DNA of 17,176 bases from assembly GCA_012735335.1 (NCBI GenBank), contig JAAYHO010000072.1, positions 1 through 17,176 of the forward strand, read 5' to 3'. This document shows positions 8,099 to 15,999 of this stretch, one piece after another. The position numbers and the translations under genes are program-made. The notes below the pieces were generated by a model. It was not told the origin of the DNA and searched no databases. It saw nothing but the letters and a program-made list of their open reading frames with translations. How positions within the stretch are numbered: position 1 is the first letter of the stretch; each line of letters begins with the position of its first letter. The DNA is from Gammaproteobacteria bacterium. Lineage in GTDB: Bacteria; Pseudomonadota; Gammaproteobacteria; Pseudomonadales; Pseudomonadaceae.

Positions 8099-9901
8099 TC
8101 AGAACCAGCTGTCCTGCATCTCCATGCAGGTCTGATCCTTTGCATCCAGCAGATTCAGTTCGTGGTGGCAGGCCGGCACTTCCCAGATCAGGAAGTAGCG
8201 GGCGGCCTGCAGCTTGCCGCGGTAGAAGGCCTCGTCGGCGCTGTTGCCACGGGCCAGACCTTCCTCGGCGCGGATGGCCTGTTCCAGCCAGCGCCAGCCG
8301 ATCACCGTATGACCGAACACCTTCATGTACAGCGCAGAGTTGGCCAGGGTTTCGTTGACCTTGCCCGCGCCCAGATCGCCGAGCAGGGTCTGGGTGGTGG
8401 TTTTCAGGCGTTGCAGCAGTTCTGCCAGCGGGGCGCGCAGTTCGGCCAGGGAGGCATGGGCGGTGGAGCGTTGCAGGCTGTCTTCGATCAGGCCGAGCAA
8501 CTGGCGCAGTCCGGCACCCTTGTTCTGGGTCAGTTTGCGTGCCAGCAGGTCCAGCGACTGGATGCCGTGAGTGCCTTCGTGGATCGGGTTCAGGCGGTTG
8601 TCGCGGTAGTACTGCTCCACCGGATATTCCCGGGTATAGCCATGGCCACCGAGAATCTGGATCGCCAGTTCGTTGGCCTTGAGGCAGAACTCCGAGGGCC
8701 AGGATTTGACGATGGGGGTCAGCAGGTCCAGCAGCTCGTTGGCCAACTGGCGCTGCTCATCGCTGGTACCGGTGCGGGCGTCATCCACCAGCCTGGCGCA
8801 GAACAGGCCCAGGTCGAAGGAGCCTTCAACGTAGGCTTTCTGGGTCAGCAGCATGCGGCGGATATCGGCGTGCTCGACGATCGGCACCTGCGGGCTGGTC
8901 GGATCCTTGCCGTCCGGGTGGCGACCTTGCGGACGTTCGCGGGCGTAGTTCAGCGAGTACAGGTAACCGGCGTAGCCGAGCATGATGGCGCCCATGCCGA
9001 CGCCGATGCGCGCATCGTTCATCATCTGGAACATGCAGGCCAGACCCTTGTGCGGCTCGCCGACCAAGTAGCCCACGCAGTTGCCGTTGTCACCGAAGTT
9101 CAGTGCGGTGCTGGTGGTACCGCGCCAGCCCATCTTGTGGAACAGGCCAGCCAGCACCACGTCGTTGCGCTCGCCGAGACTGCCGTCATCGTTGACCAGA
9201 AACTTGGGCACGATGAACAGCGAGATACCCTTCACCCCGGGCGGCGCATCGGGCAGCTTGGCCAGCACCATGTGCACGATGTTCTCGGACAGGTCGTGAT
9301 CCCCGGCGGAGATGAAGATCTTGTTGCCCTTGATGCGGTAGGTGCCATCACCGACCGGTTCGGCGCGAGTGCGCAGGTCGGACAGGGAGGAACCGGCATG
9401 CGGCTCGGTCAGCGCCATGGTGCCGAAGAAGCGGCCTTCGATCATCGGCTCGAAGAAACGTTTTTTCTGCTCTTCGGTGCCGAAGGTACCGATCAGGTTG
9501 CTGGCGCCCATGGTCAGCATCGGGTAGGACGAGGTGGCGATGTTGGCCGACTGGAAGTGCGCGAAGCAGGCGCGGGAGATCAGATTGGGCAGCTGCATGC
9601 CGCCCTGCTCATAGCTGCGCCCGGCGTTCTGGAAGCCCGCTTCGATAAACGCGTCCACCGCTGGCTTGACCTCGGGGATCAGGCGCGCGGCACCGTCGAT
9701 GTACTCCGGCTCGTTCTCGTCGTTCTTGCGGTTGTGCGGGGCGAAGAATTTTTCTGCCAGCTGACGGGCGGTATCCAGCGAGGCATCGAAGGTCTCGCGG
9801 CTGTGATCGGCAAAGCGCTCGCGCTGGGTCAGTTCTTCGGCATCAAGCACTTCGTACAGCTCAAACGCCAGGTTGCGTGAGTCGAGTAAGGTATCGGTCA
9901 T
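8099..9901 (-). CDS. Acyl-CoA dehydrogenase, long (about 600-residue) FadE-like type
   Basis: The 600-residue protein has the usual N-terminal helical domain, middle beta domain and C-terminal helical domain, plus the extra C-terminal helical region typical of the 600-residue subgroup. MALTEPHAGSSLSDLR (162-177) and the KGNKIFISAGDH segment (191-202) form the FAD and acyl-CoA pocket. IHEGTHGIQ (440-448) contains the predicted catalytic base E442, and ILGGHGY (416-422) is the usual flavin-contact motif. It should oxidise an acyl-CoA to the trans-2-enoyl-CoA and pass electrons to ETF; the chain length is not readable. The ATG at 9901 was preferred over an in-frame GTG three codons earlier because it gives the MTDTLL start common in the family; both have mediocre ribosome sites. 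It is a single gene flanked by gaps on both sides; no other beta-oxidation gene is near. No truncation is seen. Confidence 0.92.
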   Translation of the reverse strand: MTDTLLDSRNLAFELYEVLDAEELTQRERFADHSRETFDASLDTARQLAEKFFAPHNRKNDENEPEYIDGAARLIPEVKPAVDAFIEAGFQNAGRSYEQGGMQLPNLISRACFAHFQSANIATSSYPMLTMGASNLIGTFGTEEQKKRFFEPMIEGRFFGTMALTEPHAGSSLSDLRTRAEPVGDGTYRIKGNKIFISAGDHDLSENIVHMVLAKLPDAPPGVKGISLFIVPKFLVNDDGSLGERNDVVLAGLFHKMGWRGTTSTALNFGDNGNCVGYLVGEPHKGLACMFQMMNDARIGVGMGAIMLGYAGYLYSLNYARERPQGRHPDGKDPTSPQVPIVEHADIRRMLLTQKAYVEGSFDLGLFCARLVDDARTGTSDEQRQLANELLDLLTPIVKSWPSEFCLKANELAIQILGGHGYTREYPVEQYYRDNRLNPIHEGTHGIQSLDLLARKLTQNKGAGLRQLLGLIEDSLQRSTAHASLAELRAPLAELLQRLKTTTQTLLGDLGAGKVNETLANSALYMKVFGHTVIGWRWLEQAIRAEEGLARGNSADEAFYRGKLQAARYFLIWEVPACHHELNLLDAKDQTCMEMQDSWF

Positions 9902-9937
9902 GGGGAGCACTCTTTAAGCATCACCTCCAGCCCACTG

Positions 9938-9990
9938 GGTGCAGCCTTTGCAGTGCCTGCACCTCAGCCTGGTGAAGGCTGTGAATTATA
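9938..9990 (-). promoter_or_regulatory. Candidate -10 box and leader inverted repeat of the acyl-CoA dehydrogenase gene
   Basis: On the minus strand a perfect TATAAT lies at 9985-9990, about 85 bases before the start, but no good -35 is spaced correctly. In the leader, GGTGCAG (9938-9944) and CTGCACC (9957-9963) form a 7-12-7 inverted repeat that could be a hairpin or an operator. I see no PsrA- or FadR-type consensus. Confidence 0.3.
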
Positions 9991-10061
9991 ATGTGCTGCA
10001 GTGTATGCGGCGCATTGTCTGACAGGGAACAGCCATTGATGAAATTGATAAAGCGGGATCA

Positions 10062-10103
10062 GTGGTGATCCATGGGATGGTAGCCACTTCCCCGCAATGA
10101 CGG
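10062..10103. repeat. Degenerate remnant of the same REP-like palindrome
   Basis: GATCCATGGG (10067-10076) resembles the inner end and start of the centre of the 7911-8006 element, and CGCAATGACGG (10093-10103) reproduces its right end. The middle is shortened and scrambled. It ends 6 bases after the srkA stop. Confidence 0.5.
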
Positions 10104-10109
10104 ATTATT

Positions 10110-11084
10110 TCAGAACAGGCGTAATGTGGGCTCGTCCAGCGCCGCCCGCTGCTCGCGCAGGGTGAGGATCTGATCGGCCCAGTAGCGCTCGCTGGCAAAC
10201 CAGGGGAAGTGCATGGGGAAGGCCGGGTCATCCCAGCGGCGGGCCAGCCAGGCGCTGTAGTGGATCAGCCGCAGGCTGCGCAGTGACTCGATCAGCGGCA
10301 ACTGGCGCGGGTCGAAGTCGTGGAATTCGTTGTAACCCTCGACCAGTTCGGCCAGTTGCGCCTGGCGCTGGTCGCGCTCGCCGGACAGCATCATCCACAG
10401 ATCCTGGATCGCCGGGCCCTGGCGGCAGTCGTCCATGTCGACCATGTACAGGCTTTCATCGCGCCACAACAGGTTGCCGACGTGCAGGTCACCGTGCAGA
10501 CGGATGGTCTGGCAGGGCGTGTCCTGCCAGATCTGCTCGATGCGCGCCAGCAGGTCATCGGCCACTGAAAAGTACGCCGGGCGCAGGCTGGGCGGCACGC
10601 AGTCGTGCTCATGCAGCCAGGCGCGGCTGTCGTGGCCGAAGCTCTGCACGGTGAGGGCCGGACGATGCTCGAAGGGGCGCATGGCGCCTACCGCATGCAG
10701 GCGGCCGAGCAGGCGACCGAGCATCAGCAGGTGGTCCGGGTTGTCGAACTCCGGTGCGCGGCCGCCGAAACGTTTGAACAGGCTGAAACGGAAACCGGCA
10801 AACTCGAACAGGGTCTGGCCGTCGATCTGCATCGGCGGAATCACCGGGATATCCCGTTCAGCCAGTTCGATGGAGAACTGGTGTTCCTCGAGAATGGCCG
10901 CATCGGACCAGCGCCCGGGGCGGTAGAACTTGGCGATCAGCGGCACATCGCCTTCGATACCGATCTGATAGACCCGGTTCTCATAGCTGTTCAAAGCCAG
11001 CGTGCGGGCATCGCTGACGAAACCCAGGGACTCCACTGCATCCAGTACGGTGTCAGGGGTCAGCAGGGCAAAGGGGTGGCTCAT
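10110..11084 (-). CDS. srkA: Stress response kinase A (SrkA/YihE/RdoA), Ser/Thr protein kinase
   Basis: The 324-residue protein has an aminoglycoside-phosphotransferase-like kinase fold. The ATP-contact lysine is K52 (AKFYRPGRW, 51-59). The catalytic loop is HGDLHVGNLLW (197-207) with D199 and N204, and the metal-binding segment is VDMDD (215-219) with D216. The run GPAIQDLWMML and the FPWFASERYWADQILTLREQ tail are characteristic of YihE. Family knowledge: SrkA of E. coli is a cytoplasmic Ser/Thr kinase that protects against programmed death after stress and was once called RdoA. The ATG at 11084 has a GGAG ribosome site 7-8 bases upstream. No dsbA lies downstream, unlike in E. coli. It is transcribed divergently from the receptor-like gene. 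Length and motifs are complete. Confidence 0.93.
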   Translation of the reverse strand: MSHPFALLTPDTVLDAVESLGFVSDARTLALNSYENRVYQIGIEGDVPLIAKFYRPGRWSDAAILEEHQFSIELAERDIPVIPPMQIDGQTLFEFAGFRFSLFKRFGGRAPEFDNPDHLLMLGRLLGRLHAVGAMRPFEHRPALTVQSFGHDSRAWLHEHDCVPPSLRPAYFSVADDLLARIEQIWQDTPCQTIRLHGDLHVGNLLWRDESLYMVDMDDCRQGPAIQDLWMMLSGERDQRQAQLAELVEGYNEFHDFDPRQLPLIESLRSLRLIHYSAWLARRWDDPAFPMHFPWFASERYWADQILTLREQRAALDEPTLRLF

Positions 11085-11214
11085 GTGTCAGCTCCAGTAG
11101 CGGTTGCCCCAAGCGGTGATGGGCAAATCATGGCTGCAGCTTACCGCAATTGGCGGTGGGCGCGGGGCTCTGCATCAGCGGTGCGCAGTGTGGGGGTTGT
11201 TTCACGGCGGTGAT

Positions 11215-11241
11215 TGCAGTTTTTACGCCGGTGGCCGATAC
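11215..11241 (+). promoter_or_regulatory. FliA (sigma-28) promoter of the receptor-like gene
   Basis: TGCAGTTT (11215-11222), an 11-base spacer, then GCCGATAC (11234-11241). The sigma-28 consensus is TAAAGTTT-N11-GCCGATAA, giving 6 of 8 and 7 of 8 matches with exact spacing. Transcription would start near 11248, about 38 bases before the ATG at 11286. This is the usual promoter class of late flagellar and chemotaxis genes. Confidence 0.75.
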
Positions 11242-11285
11242 AGAGCCAAGGCTGTTCTTTCTCTTTTCCTTCTGTCGAGATTCTC

Positions 11286-12194
11286 ATGCGAATCAGAACC
11301 AAACTGTTGTGCGGCTTCGGGCTGCTGATGGGGTTGATGGTGGCGGTGGCTGTCATGGCTGACTGGAAGGTCAGGTTCATCAACACCACGCTGACTGAAA
11401 TCACTGATATCAACGCGGTCAAGCAACGTCAGGCGATCAACTTCCGTGGCAGCGTGCACGACCGGGCCATTGCCTTCCGTGATCTGGTGCTGCTGGAGGA
11501 GCAGGGCGAGTTGCAGCGCACCCTGACCCAGATCGACCAGTTGACGCTGATGTACGAGGAAGCTGCCCGGGAGCTGGATGGCATCTTCGCCAGCAGTGCA
11601 GGGCATCCGGATGAGTTGCAGCTGCTGGATGCGATCAAGGCAATCGAGCGCAGAACCCTGCCGATGCTGGCGCGGGTCAGCGCTGCCTATGATGCGGGCG
11701 ACCTGATCAGCGCGACGGAGGTGCTGGTGCACGAGGCCAGTCCGGCCTTTACCCAGTGGCTGGCGGCGATCAACCGCTTCATCGACTGGCAGGAACTCAA
11801 GAGTCAGGTTGAAACCACGGAAACCCGCAGCGTCGCCGCCGGGTTCACCCGATTGATGCTGATCTTCTGTGCCATCGGCCTGCTGGTTGGCGGGGTGCTG
11901 GCCTGGACCACCATTCGCGGCATTATCCAGGCCGTGGGGCGGATCAATGCCGCCGGTGCGCGTATGGCCGATGGTGATCTGACGGTCCGTATCGAACATG
12001 ACAGCGAGGATGAGCTGGCGCATATCGCCACCTCCTTCAACCATATGGCCGAGCGTTTCCAGACCATGGTGCGTCAATTGGCCGAAGCCACCGGGCAACT
12101 GGCGCTGGCTGCCGAGCAGACCGCCGCAGCCAGCGAGGAGCTGACGGATCTGGTTGAACGGCTGCAGGGACTGGTTGGCCAGTTTCGTACCTGA
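11286..12194 (+). CDS. Chemoreceptor-like protein lacking the methyl-accepting signalling domain
   Basis: The 302 residues begin like a Pseudomonas methyl-accepting chemotaxis protein. They comprise TM1 (about 7-25), a periplasmic four-helix-bundle sensor (26-187), TM2 (188-211) and a HAMP domain (about 209-262, with RMADGDLTVRI). Only 40 residues follow. These read like the start of a signalling domain (LALAAEQTAAASEEL, 272-286) joined directly to the end of one (LQGLVGQFR, 293-301). The 250-odd residues that would hold the methylation helices and the CheA/CheW hairpin tip are absent, with no frameshift. It therefore cannot control CheA in the normal way; it may modulate full-length receptors by mixed trimers, or be a decayed receptor. 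The ATG 11286 is chosen because the upstream in-frame TTG lies before the FliA start point. It is preceded by a FliA promoter and ends 7 bp from the convergent comF stop. Confidence 0.88.
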   Translation: MRIRTKLLCGFGLLMGLMVAVAVMADWKVRFINTTLTEITDINAVKQRQAINFRGSVHDRAIAFRDLVLLEEQGELQRTLTQIDQLTLMYEEAARELDGIFASSAGHPDELQLLDAIKAIERRTLPMLARVSAAYDAGDLISATEVLVHEASPAFTQWLAAINRFIDWQELKSQVETTETRSVAAGFTRLMLIFCAIGLLVGGVLAWTTIRGIIQAVGRINAAGARMADGDLTVRIEHDSEDELAHIATSFNHMAERFQTMVRQLAEATGQLALAAEQTAAASEELTDLVERLQGLVGQFRT

Positions 12195-12201
12195 GCGGGC
12201 G

Positions 12202-12918
12202 TCAGGGTGTACGGGCAATGCACCAGATACTGACCGACTCCACCCCGGCGGCCAGCAGGGTGCGGCTGGCTTCGTTGACCGTGGTGCCGGTGGTGACTAC
12301 ATCATCCACCAGCGCCACATGCCTGCCTGCCAGTCGCTCGGGATGATGGCAGACAAAGGCACCCTGCAGATTGCGCCTGCGTTGCCGGGCGTCCAGTCCC
12401 TGCTGTGACGTAGTGGCACGCTGGCGCATCAGAGTGCGGTGATCCAGGCTGATGCCCAGCGCCCGGGCGATGGGGCGGGCCAGCTCCATCGCCTGGTTGT
12501 AGCCACGCTGGGCCTGGCGGGCGCGGTGCAGCGGCAGGGGGATGACCAGCTCGGGCAGGTCCTGTTGCCGCTCCTCGTAATGATGCACTATGGCCTGCTG
12601 CAGCAGTCGCGCCATCAGGCGACCGTAGGTCAGCTTGTGCTGGTACTTGAACGCCGGAATCAGGCTGTCCAGCGGAAAGGCATAGCGAAAGGGCGCGACC
12701 ACCTGACTGAAAGCCGGTGAGCTCTGCTGGCACTGACCGCAGAGCATGTCCTCCCGGGGCACCGGCAGGGCGCATTGGCGACAGCCGATACCCAGCCAGG
12801 GCAGCTCCTCCAGACAGGCGGTGCAGATGCATTCGGCAATCCCGGCGGCGCTGCCTAGACACAGCAGACAGCGATTTTCTTGATTAAAAGATAGCCAGTT
12901 GTAAACCTTTGTTCTCAT
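12202..12918 (-). CDS. comF: ComF family protein (phosphoribosyltransferase-like)
   Basis: The 238-residue protein starts with a zinc-finger-like region rich in cysteine pairs: C17/C20, C30/C32/C35, C46/C49 and C60/C63. A phosphoribosyltransferase fold follows, with the PRPP motif VALVDDVVTTGTT at 201-213. Family knowledge: ComF (GntX in E. coli) is needed for natural transformation in several bacteria, probably for handling incoming single strands; its enzymatic activity is unsettled. The ATG at 12918 is supported by the MRTKVYNWL start leading into the first cysteine pair; its only GGAG is rather far upstream. Codons 4-7 contain one half of the BirA operator of the divergent biotin operon. 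Its gene end faces the receptor-like gene with no room for a terminator. No other competence genes are in the window. Confidence 0.92.
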   Translation of the reverse strand: MRTKVYNWLSFNQENRCLLCLGSAAGIAECICTACLEELPWLGIGCRQCALPVPREDMLCGQCQQSSPAFSQVVAPFRYAFPLDSLIPAFKYQHKLTYGRLMARLLQQAIVHHYEERQQDLPELVIPLPLHRARQAQRGYNQAMELARPIARALGISLDHRTLMRQRATTSQQGLDARQRRRNLQGAFVCHHPERLAGRHVALVDDVVTTGTTVNEASRTLLAAGVESVSIWCIARTP

Positions 12919-12931
12919 TGGTGGTTGACAG
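12899..12931 (+). promoter_or_regulatory. BirA biotin operator
   Basis: TTGTAAACC (12899-12907), a 15-base spacer, then GGTTGACAG (12923-12931). The known BirA box is TTGTAAACC-N14 to 16-GGTTTACAA, so the left half is perfect and the right half matches 7 of 9. The right half covers the -35 box of the bioB promoter, which fits repression by biotinyl-AMP-bound BirA. The left half is inside the comF coding sequence. Confidence 0.82.
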
Positions 12932-12952
12932 TCTCCACGCCGGGATTATCAT
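12925..12952 (+). promoter_or_regulatory. Sigma-70 promoter of the biotin operon
   Basis: A consensus -35 TTGACA (12925-12930) is followed after 16 bases by TATCAT (12947-12952), one mismatch from TATAAT. The predicted start is near 12959, giving a leader of about 37 bases before bioB. Confidence 0.72.
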
Positions 12953-12982
12953 GCGTCCCATAGATTGCACCTGATAAAAACC

Positions 12983-12988
12983 AAGGAT
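12983..12988 (+). promoter_or_regulatory. Ribosome binding site of bioB
   Basis: AAGGAT lies 7 bases before ATG 12996. This spacing favours the ATG over the adjacent GTG at 12993 as the bioB start. Confidence 0.7.
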
Positions 12989-12995
12989 ATGTGTG

Positions 12996-14045
12996 ATGAC
13001 TGCGCCTGTTACCCGCCACGACTGGACCCCTTCCGAAGTGCTTGGCCTGTTGCGTCAGCCCTTCAATGACCTGCTGTTCCAGGCGCAGAACGTGCACCGC
13101 CAGCACTTCGACGCCAACCGCGTACAGGTCTCCACCTTGCTGTCGATCAAGACCGGCGCCTGCCCCGAAGACTGCAAGTACTGCCCCCAGTCCGGGCACT
13201 ACAACACCGGGCTGGACAAGGAAAAACTCATGCAGGTGCAGAAGGTGCTGGACGAGGCCGCAGCGGCCAAGGCCATCGGCGCGACCCGCTTCTGCATGGG
13301 CGCAGCCTGGAAGCATCCTTCCGACAAGGACATGCCCTATGTACTGCAAATGGTGCGCGGTGTCCGTGAGCTGGGTCTCGAAACCTGCATGACGCTGGGC
13401 AAACTGACCCAGGAGCAGACCGCCGCACTGGCCGACGCCGGGCTGGATTACTACAACCACAACCTGGATACCTCGCCGGAGTTCTACGGCAATATCATCA
13501 CCACCCGCACCTACAGCGAGCGGCTGCAGACCCTGTCCTATGTGCGTGATGCGGGCATGAAGATCTGCTCCGGTGGCATTCTCGGCATGGGCGAGTCGCT
13601 GGAGGATCGCGCCGGGCTGCTGATCCAGCTGGCCAATCTGCCGGAACACCCGGAAAGCGTGCCGATCAACATGCTGGTCAAGGTCGCCGGTACACCGCTG
13701 GAAAATGCCGAGGATGTGGACCCATTCGACTTTATCCGCATGCTGGCGGTGGCGCGGATCATGATGCCGCGCTCGCATGTGCGGCTGTCCGCCGGGCGTG
13801 AGCAGATGAGCGAGCAGACCCAGGCGCTGGCGTTCCTCGCCGGGGCCAACTCGATCTTCTACGGCGATCGCCTGCTGACCACCGCCAATCCCCAGGCGGA
13901 CAAGGACATGCGTCTGTTCCAGCGCCTCGGCATCAAGCCCGAGGAGCGTCAGGAGCATGACGACGAAGTGCATCAGGCCGCCATCGAGCAGGCACTGATC
14001 GAGCAACGTGACAGTGCGCTGTTCACCAATGCCGCTGCGGGCTGA
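12996..14045 (+). CDS. bioB: Biotin synthase
   Basis: A 349-residue radical-SAM enzyme that inserts sulfur into dethiobiotin to give biotin, the last step of the pathway. The 4Fe-4S/SAM motif is ACPEDCKYC with C56, C60 and C63. The ligands of the second, sacrificial 2Fe-2S cluster are also in place: C100, C131, C191 and R263, each exactly three residues beyond the E. coli numbering. The YNHNLDTS segment (153-160) is the family signature for substrate binding. ATG 12996 is used, with AAGGAT upstream. It is the first gene of the biotin operon, controlled by the promoter and BirA box just upstream. A 68-bp space with a hairpin separates it from bioF. Length and residues are normal. Confidence 0.98.
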   Translation: MTAPVTRHDWTPSEVLGLLRQPFNDLLFQAQNVHRQHFDANRVQVSTLLSIKTGACPEDCKYCPQSGHYNTGLDKEKLMQVQKVLDEAAAAKAIGATRFCMGAAWKHPSDKDMPYVLQMVRGVRELGLETCMTLGKLTQEQTAALADAGLDYYNHNLDTSPEFYGNIITTRTYSERLQTLSYVRDAGMKICSGGILGMGESLEDRAGLLIQLANLPEHPESVPINMLVKVAGTPLENAEDVDPFDFIRMLAVARIMMPRSHVRLSAGREQMSEQTQALAFLAGANSIFYGDRLLTTANPQADKDMRLFQRLGIKPEERQEHDDEVHQAAIEQALIEQRDSALFTNAAAG

Positions 14046-14076
14046 CCAGCCGTTGCCAGCCTGACGTTGTCCGAGA

Positions 14077-14100
14077 GTGAGCAGCTGCCCGGCTGCTCGC
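14077..14100 (+). promoter_or_regulatory. Intercistronic hairpin between bioB and bioF
   Basis: GAGCAGC (14079-14085) pairs with GCTGCTC (14092-14098) around a six-base loop; two more pairs including a G-U extend it to 14077-14100. It stands just before the bioF ribosome site (GAGG, 14105-14108). No U-run follows, so it is more likely an mRNA stability or partial-attenuation element than a terminator. Confidence 0.4.
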
Positions 14101-14113
14101 CACTGAGGTTTGT

Positions 14114-15286
14114 ATGTCTTTCGATCTGAGCGCCCGCCTGGCCGAGCGCCGTGCCGCCCATCTGTACCGCCAACGGCCCCTGTTGGAGTCGCCCCAGGGC
14201 GTGCAGGTGACGGTGGATGGCCAACAGCTGCTGGCCTTCTGCAGCAACGATTATCTGGGCCTGGCCAGTCACCCGCAGGTGGCCGAGGCCATGCAGGAGG
14301 GTGTGCGCCGCTGGGGTGTGGGCGGTGGTGCCTCGCATCTGGTGGTGGGGCACAGCACAGCGCACCATGCGCTGGAGGACGCGCTGGCCGAGTTCACCGG
14401 CAGACCCCGGGCGCTGCTGATGTCCAGCGGCTACATGGCCAACCTTGGCGCCATCACCGCACTGGTCGGGCAGGGTGATACGGTACTGCAGGATCGGCTC
14501 AACCATGCTTCGCTGCTGGATGCCGGCCTGCTCAGCGGCGCGCGTTTTTCCCGCTATCTGCACAATGACCCGCACAGCCTGGCCCAGCGCCTGACCCGTG
14601 CCAGCGGTAATACCCTGGTGGTCACCGACGGCGTATTCAGCATGGATGGCGATCTGGCCGAGCTGCCTGCCCTGTGTCGTACCGCTCGCAGTGCAGGCGC
14701 CTGGGTGATGGTCGATGATGCCCACGGCTTCGGCTGCCTGGGCGACAGCGGCGGCGGTATCGTCGAGCACTTCGGTCTGGGGCTGGAGGAGGTGCCGGTG
14801 CTGGTCGGTACTCTGGGCAAATCCTTCGGTACCGCCGGAGCCTTCATCGCCGGCAGCGAGGAACTGATTGAAACTCTGATCCAGTTTGCCCGGCCCTACA
14901 TCTATACCACCAGTCAGCCACCGGCACTGGCCTGGGCCACCCTGAGAAGCCTGCGGTTGCTGCGTGAGGAAAGCTGGCGTCGGGAGCATCTGCGCGCCCT
15001 GATCAGCCGCTTCCGTGCCGGGGCCGGTGAACTGGGCCTGCAGCTGATGGACAGCCCCACCCCGATCCAGCCGCTGCTGATCGGCGACAGTGAGCGGGCG
15101 CTGCAGCTGTCCGCCGGTCTGCGGCGGCGCGGTATCCTGATCAGTGCCATACGTCCGCCCACAGTACCCCGGGGCACGGCGCGGTTGCGCGTGACGCTGT
15201 CGGCGGCACATGAGCAGGCGGATGTGGACCGTCTGCTGGAAGCCCTGCAGCAGACCCTTGCCGAATTGCCGGAGAGCCACCAATGA
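14114..15286 (+). CDS. bioF: 8-amino-7-oxononanoate synthase
   Basis: A 390-residue PLP enzyme of the alpha-oxoamine synthase family. It condenses pimeloyl-ACP (or CoA) with L-alanine to give 8-amino-7-oxononanoate. The PLP lysine is K236 in [12 protein letters not shown], the same number as in E. coli BioF. DDAHGFG (201-207) holds the PLP aspartate and histidine. The [11 protein letters not shown] (44-54) and [12 protein letters not shown] (70-81) segments are family signatures. ATG 14114 has a GAGG ribosome site. The stop overlaps the bioH start by 4 bases (ATGA), implying translational coupling. Nothing unusual is seen. Confidence 0.97.
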   Translation: MSFDLSARLAERRAAHLYRQRPLLESPQGVQVTVDGQQLLAFCSNDYLGLASHPQVAEAMQEGVRRWGVGGGASHLVVGHSTAHHALEDALAEFTGRPRALLMSSGYMANLGAITALVGQGDTVLQDRLNHASLLDAGLLSGARFSRYLHNDPHSLAQRLTRASGNTLVVTDGVFSMDGDLAELPALCRTARSAGAWVMVDDAHGFGCLGDSGGGIVEHFGLGLEEVPVLVGTLGKSFGTAGAFIAGSEELIETLIQFARPYIYTTSQPPALAWATLRSLRLLREESWRREHLRALISRFRAGAGELGLQLMDSPTPIQPLLIGDSERALQLSAGLRRRGILISAIRPPTVPRGTARLRVTLSAAHEQADVDRLLEALQQTLAELPESHQ

Positions 15287-15999
15287 AGCACATCACCCTG
15301 TTACCCGGCTGGGCCATGGCCGCCGACAACCTGCAGCCGCTGGCCGAGGCACTGCGCCAGCGCCTGCCGGAGATGCAGGTGCATATCCAGCCGCTGCCTG
15401 CGATCCAGCTGTCCAGTCTGGAAACCGACCTGAGCAGCCTGGCGCAGCAGCTCAAGCCGGGCGTACTGGTCGGCTGGTCGCTGGGCGGCATGCTGGCGGT
15501 GCAGCTGCACCGGCGCTTTCCCGAGCACTTCGGCCGGGTCGCCACCCTGGCCAGCAACGCCTGCTTTGTCGAGCGCAGCGACTGGTTGCCGGGCATGACC
15601 ACCGAAACCTTCAAGCTGTTCTACCAGAACTATCGGGACGATCCGGACAAGACCCTGAGCCGCTTTGCCCTGCTGGTCACCCAGGGCAGCGCCCAGGCCC
15701 GGCAACTGGTCCGCAGCCTGCAGTGGGATGATCTGGGCGCTGAACAACGGCTGCACGCCCTGGCGGTACTGGGCATGCTGGACAACCGCAGCACTCTGCG
15801 TGGCCTGAACGAGCCGATGTTGCACTGCTTCGGTGCGCAGGATGCACTGGTGCCGGTGGCTGCCGCCGAGGCCATCGCCGCGCTGCATCCGGCTTCGCGG
15901 GTGGCGATCAGTTATCAGGCCAGCCACGCCCTGCCACTGGAGCAACCTGACTGGCTGGCGGCAGAAATCGCCGGTTGGCTGGAGCCTGAGCATGACTGA
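15283..15999 (+). CDS. bioH: Pimeloyl-[ACP] methyl ester esterase BioH
   Basis: A 238-residue alpha/beta hydrolase. The nucleophile is S66 in GWSLGG (64-69), the acid D187 in GAQDALVP, and the base H215 in SHALPLE. LLPGWAM (6-12) supplies the oxyanion turn. Between the core strands, residues about 98-165 form the helical lid typical of BioH. Its job is to remove the methyl group from pimeloyl-ACP methyl ester once the chain is long enough, ending the BioC-started cycle. Position between bioF and bioC strengthens the call, because similar hydrolases are hard to tell apart by sequence alone. It begins within the bioF stop, and its last 8 bases overlap bioC in another frame. Confidence 0.92.
   Translation: MKHITLLPGWAMAADNLQPLAEALRQRLPEMQVHIQPLPAIQLSSLETDLSSLAQQLKPGVLVGWSLGGMLAVQLHRRFPEHFGRVATLASNACFVERSDWLPGMTTETFKLFYQNYRDDPDKTLSRFALLVTQGSAQARQLVRSLQWDDLGAEQRLHALAVLGMLDNRSTLRGLNEPMLHCFGAQDALVPVAAAEAIAALHPASRVAISYQASHALPLEQPDWLAAEIAGWLEPEHD

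Noticed and set aside
7822..8135. Small open frames in the gap between mscK and the acyl-CoA dehydrogenase
   Set aside because: They run through the palindromic repeat on both strands, show no ribosome site and have no plausible product.
8162..9880. 572-codon plus-strand open frame opposite the acyl-CoA dehydrogenase
   Set aside because: High GC with few stops in this frame explains it. The opposite strand encodes a complete dehydrogenase with catalytic residues, and the antisense product is Gly/Val/Gln-rich without domains.
11214..11285. Earlier TTG start for the receptor-like gene
   Set aside because: It lies upstream of the predicted FliA transcription start, and ATG 11286 begins directly before TM1 as in homologous receptors.
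13973..15283. 436-codon minus-strand open frame opposite bioF
   Set aside because: bioF is unambiguous on the plus strand, with the PLP lysine in the expected place; the antisense frame is a compositional shadow.
15833..15991. Upstream extension of BioC into bioH
   Set aside because: The 53 added residues are the out-of-frame reading of the bioH C-terminal coding sequence; ATG 15992 has a GGAG site and the normal BioC start.
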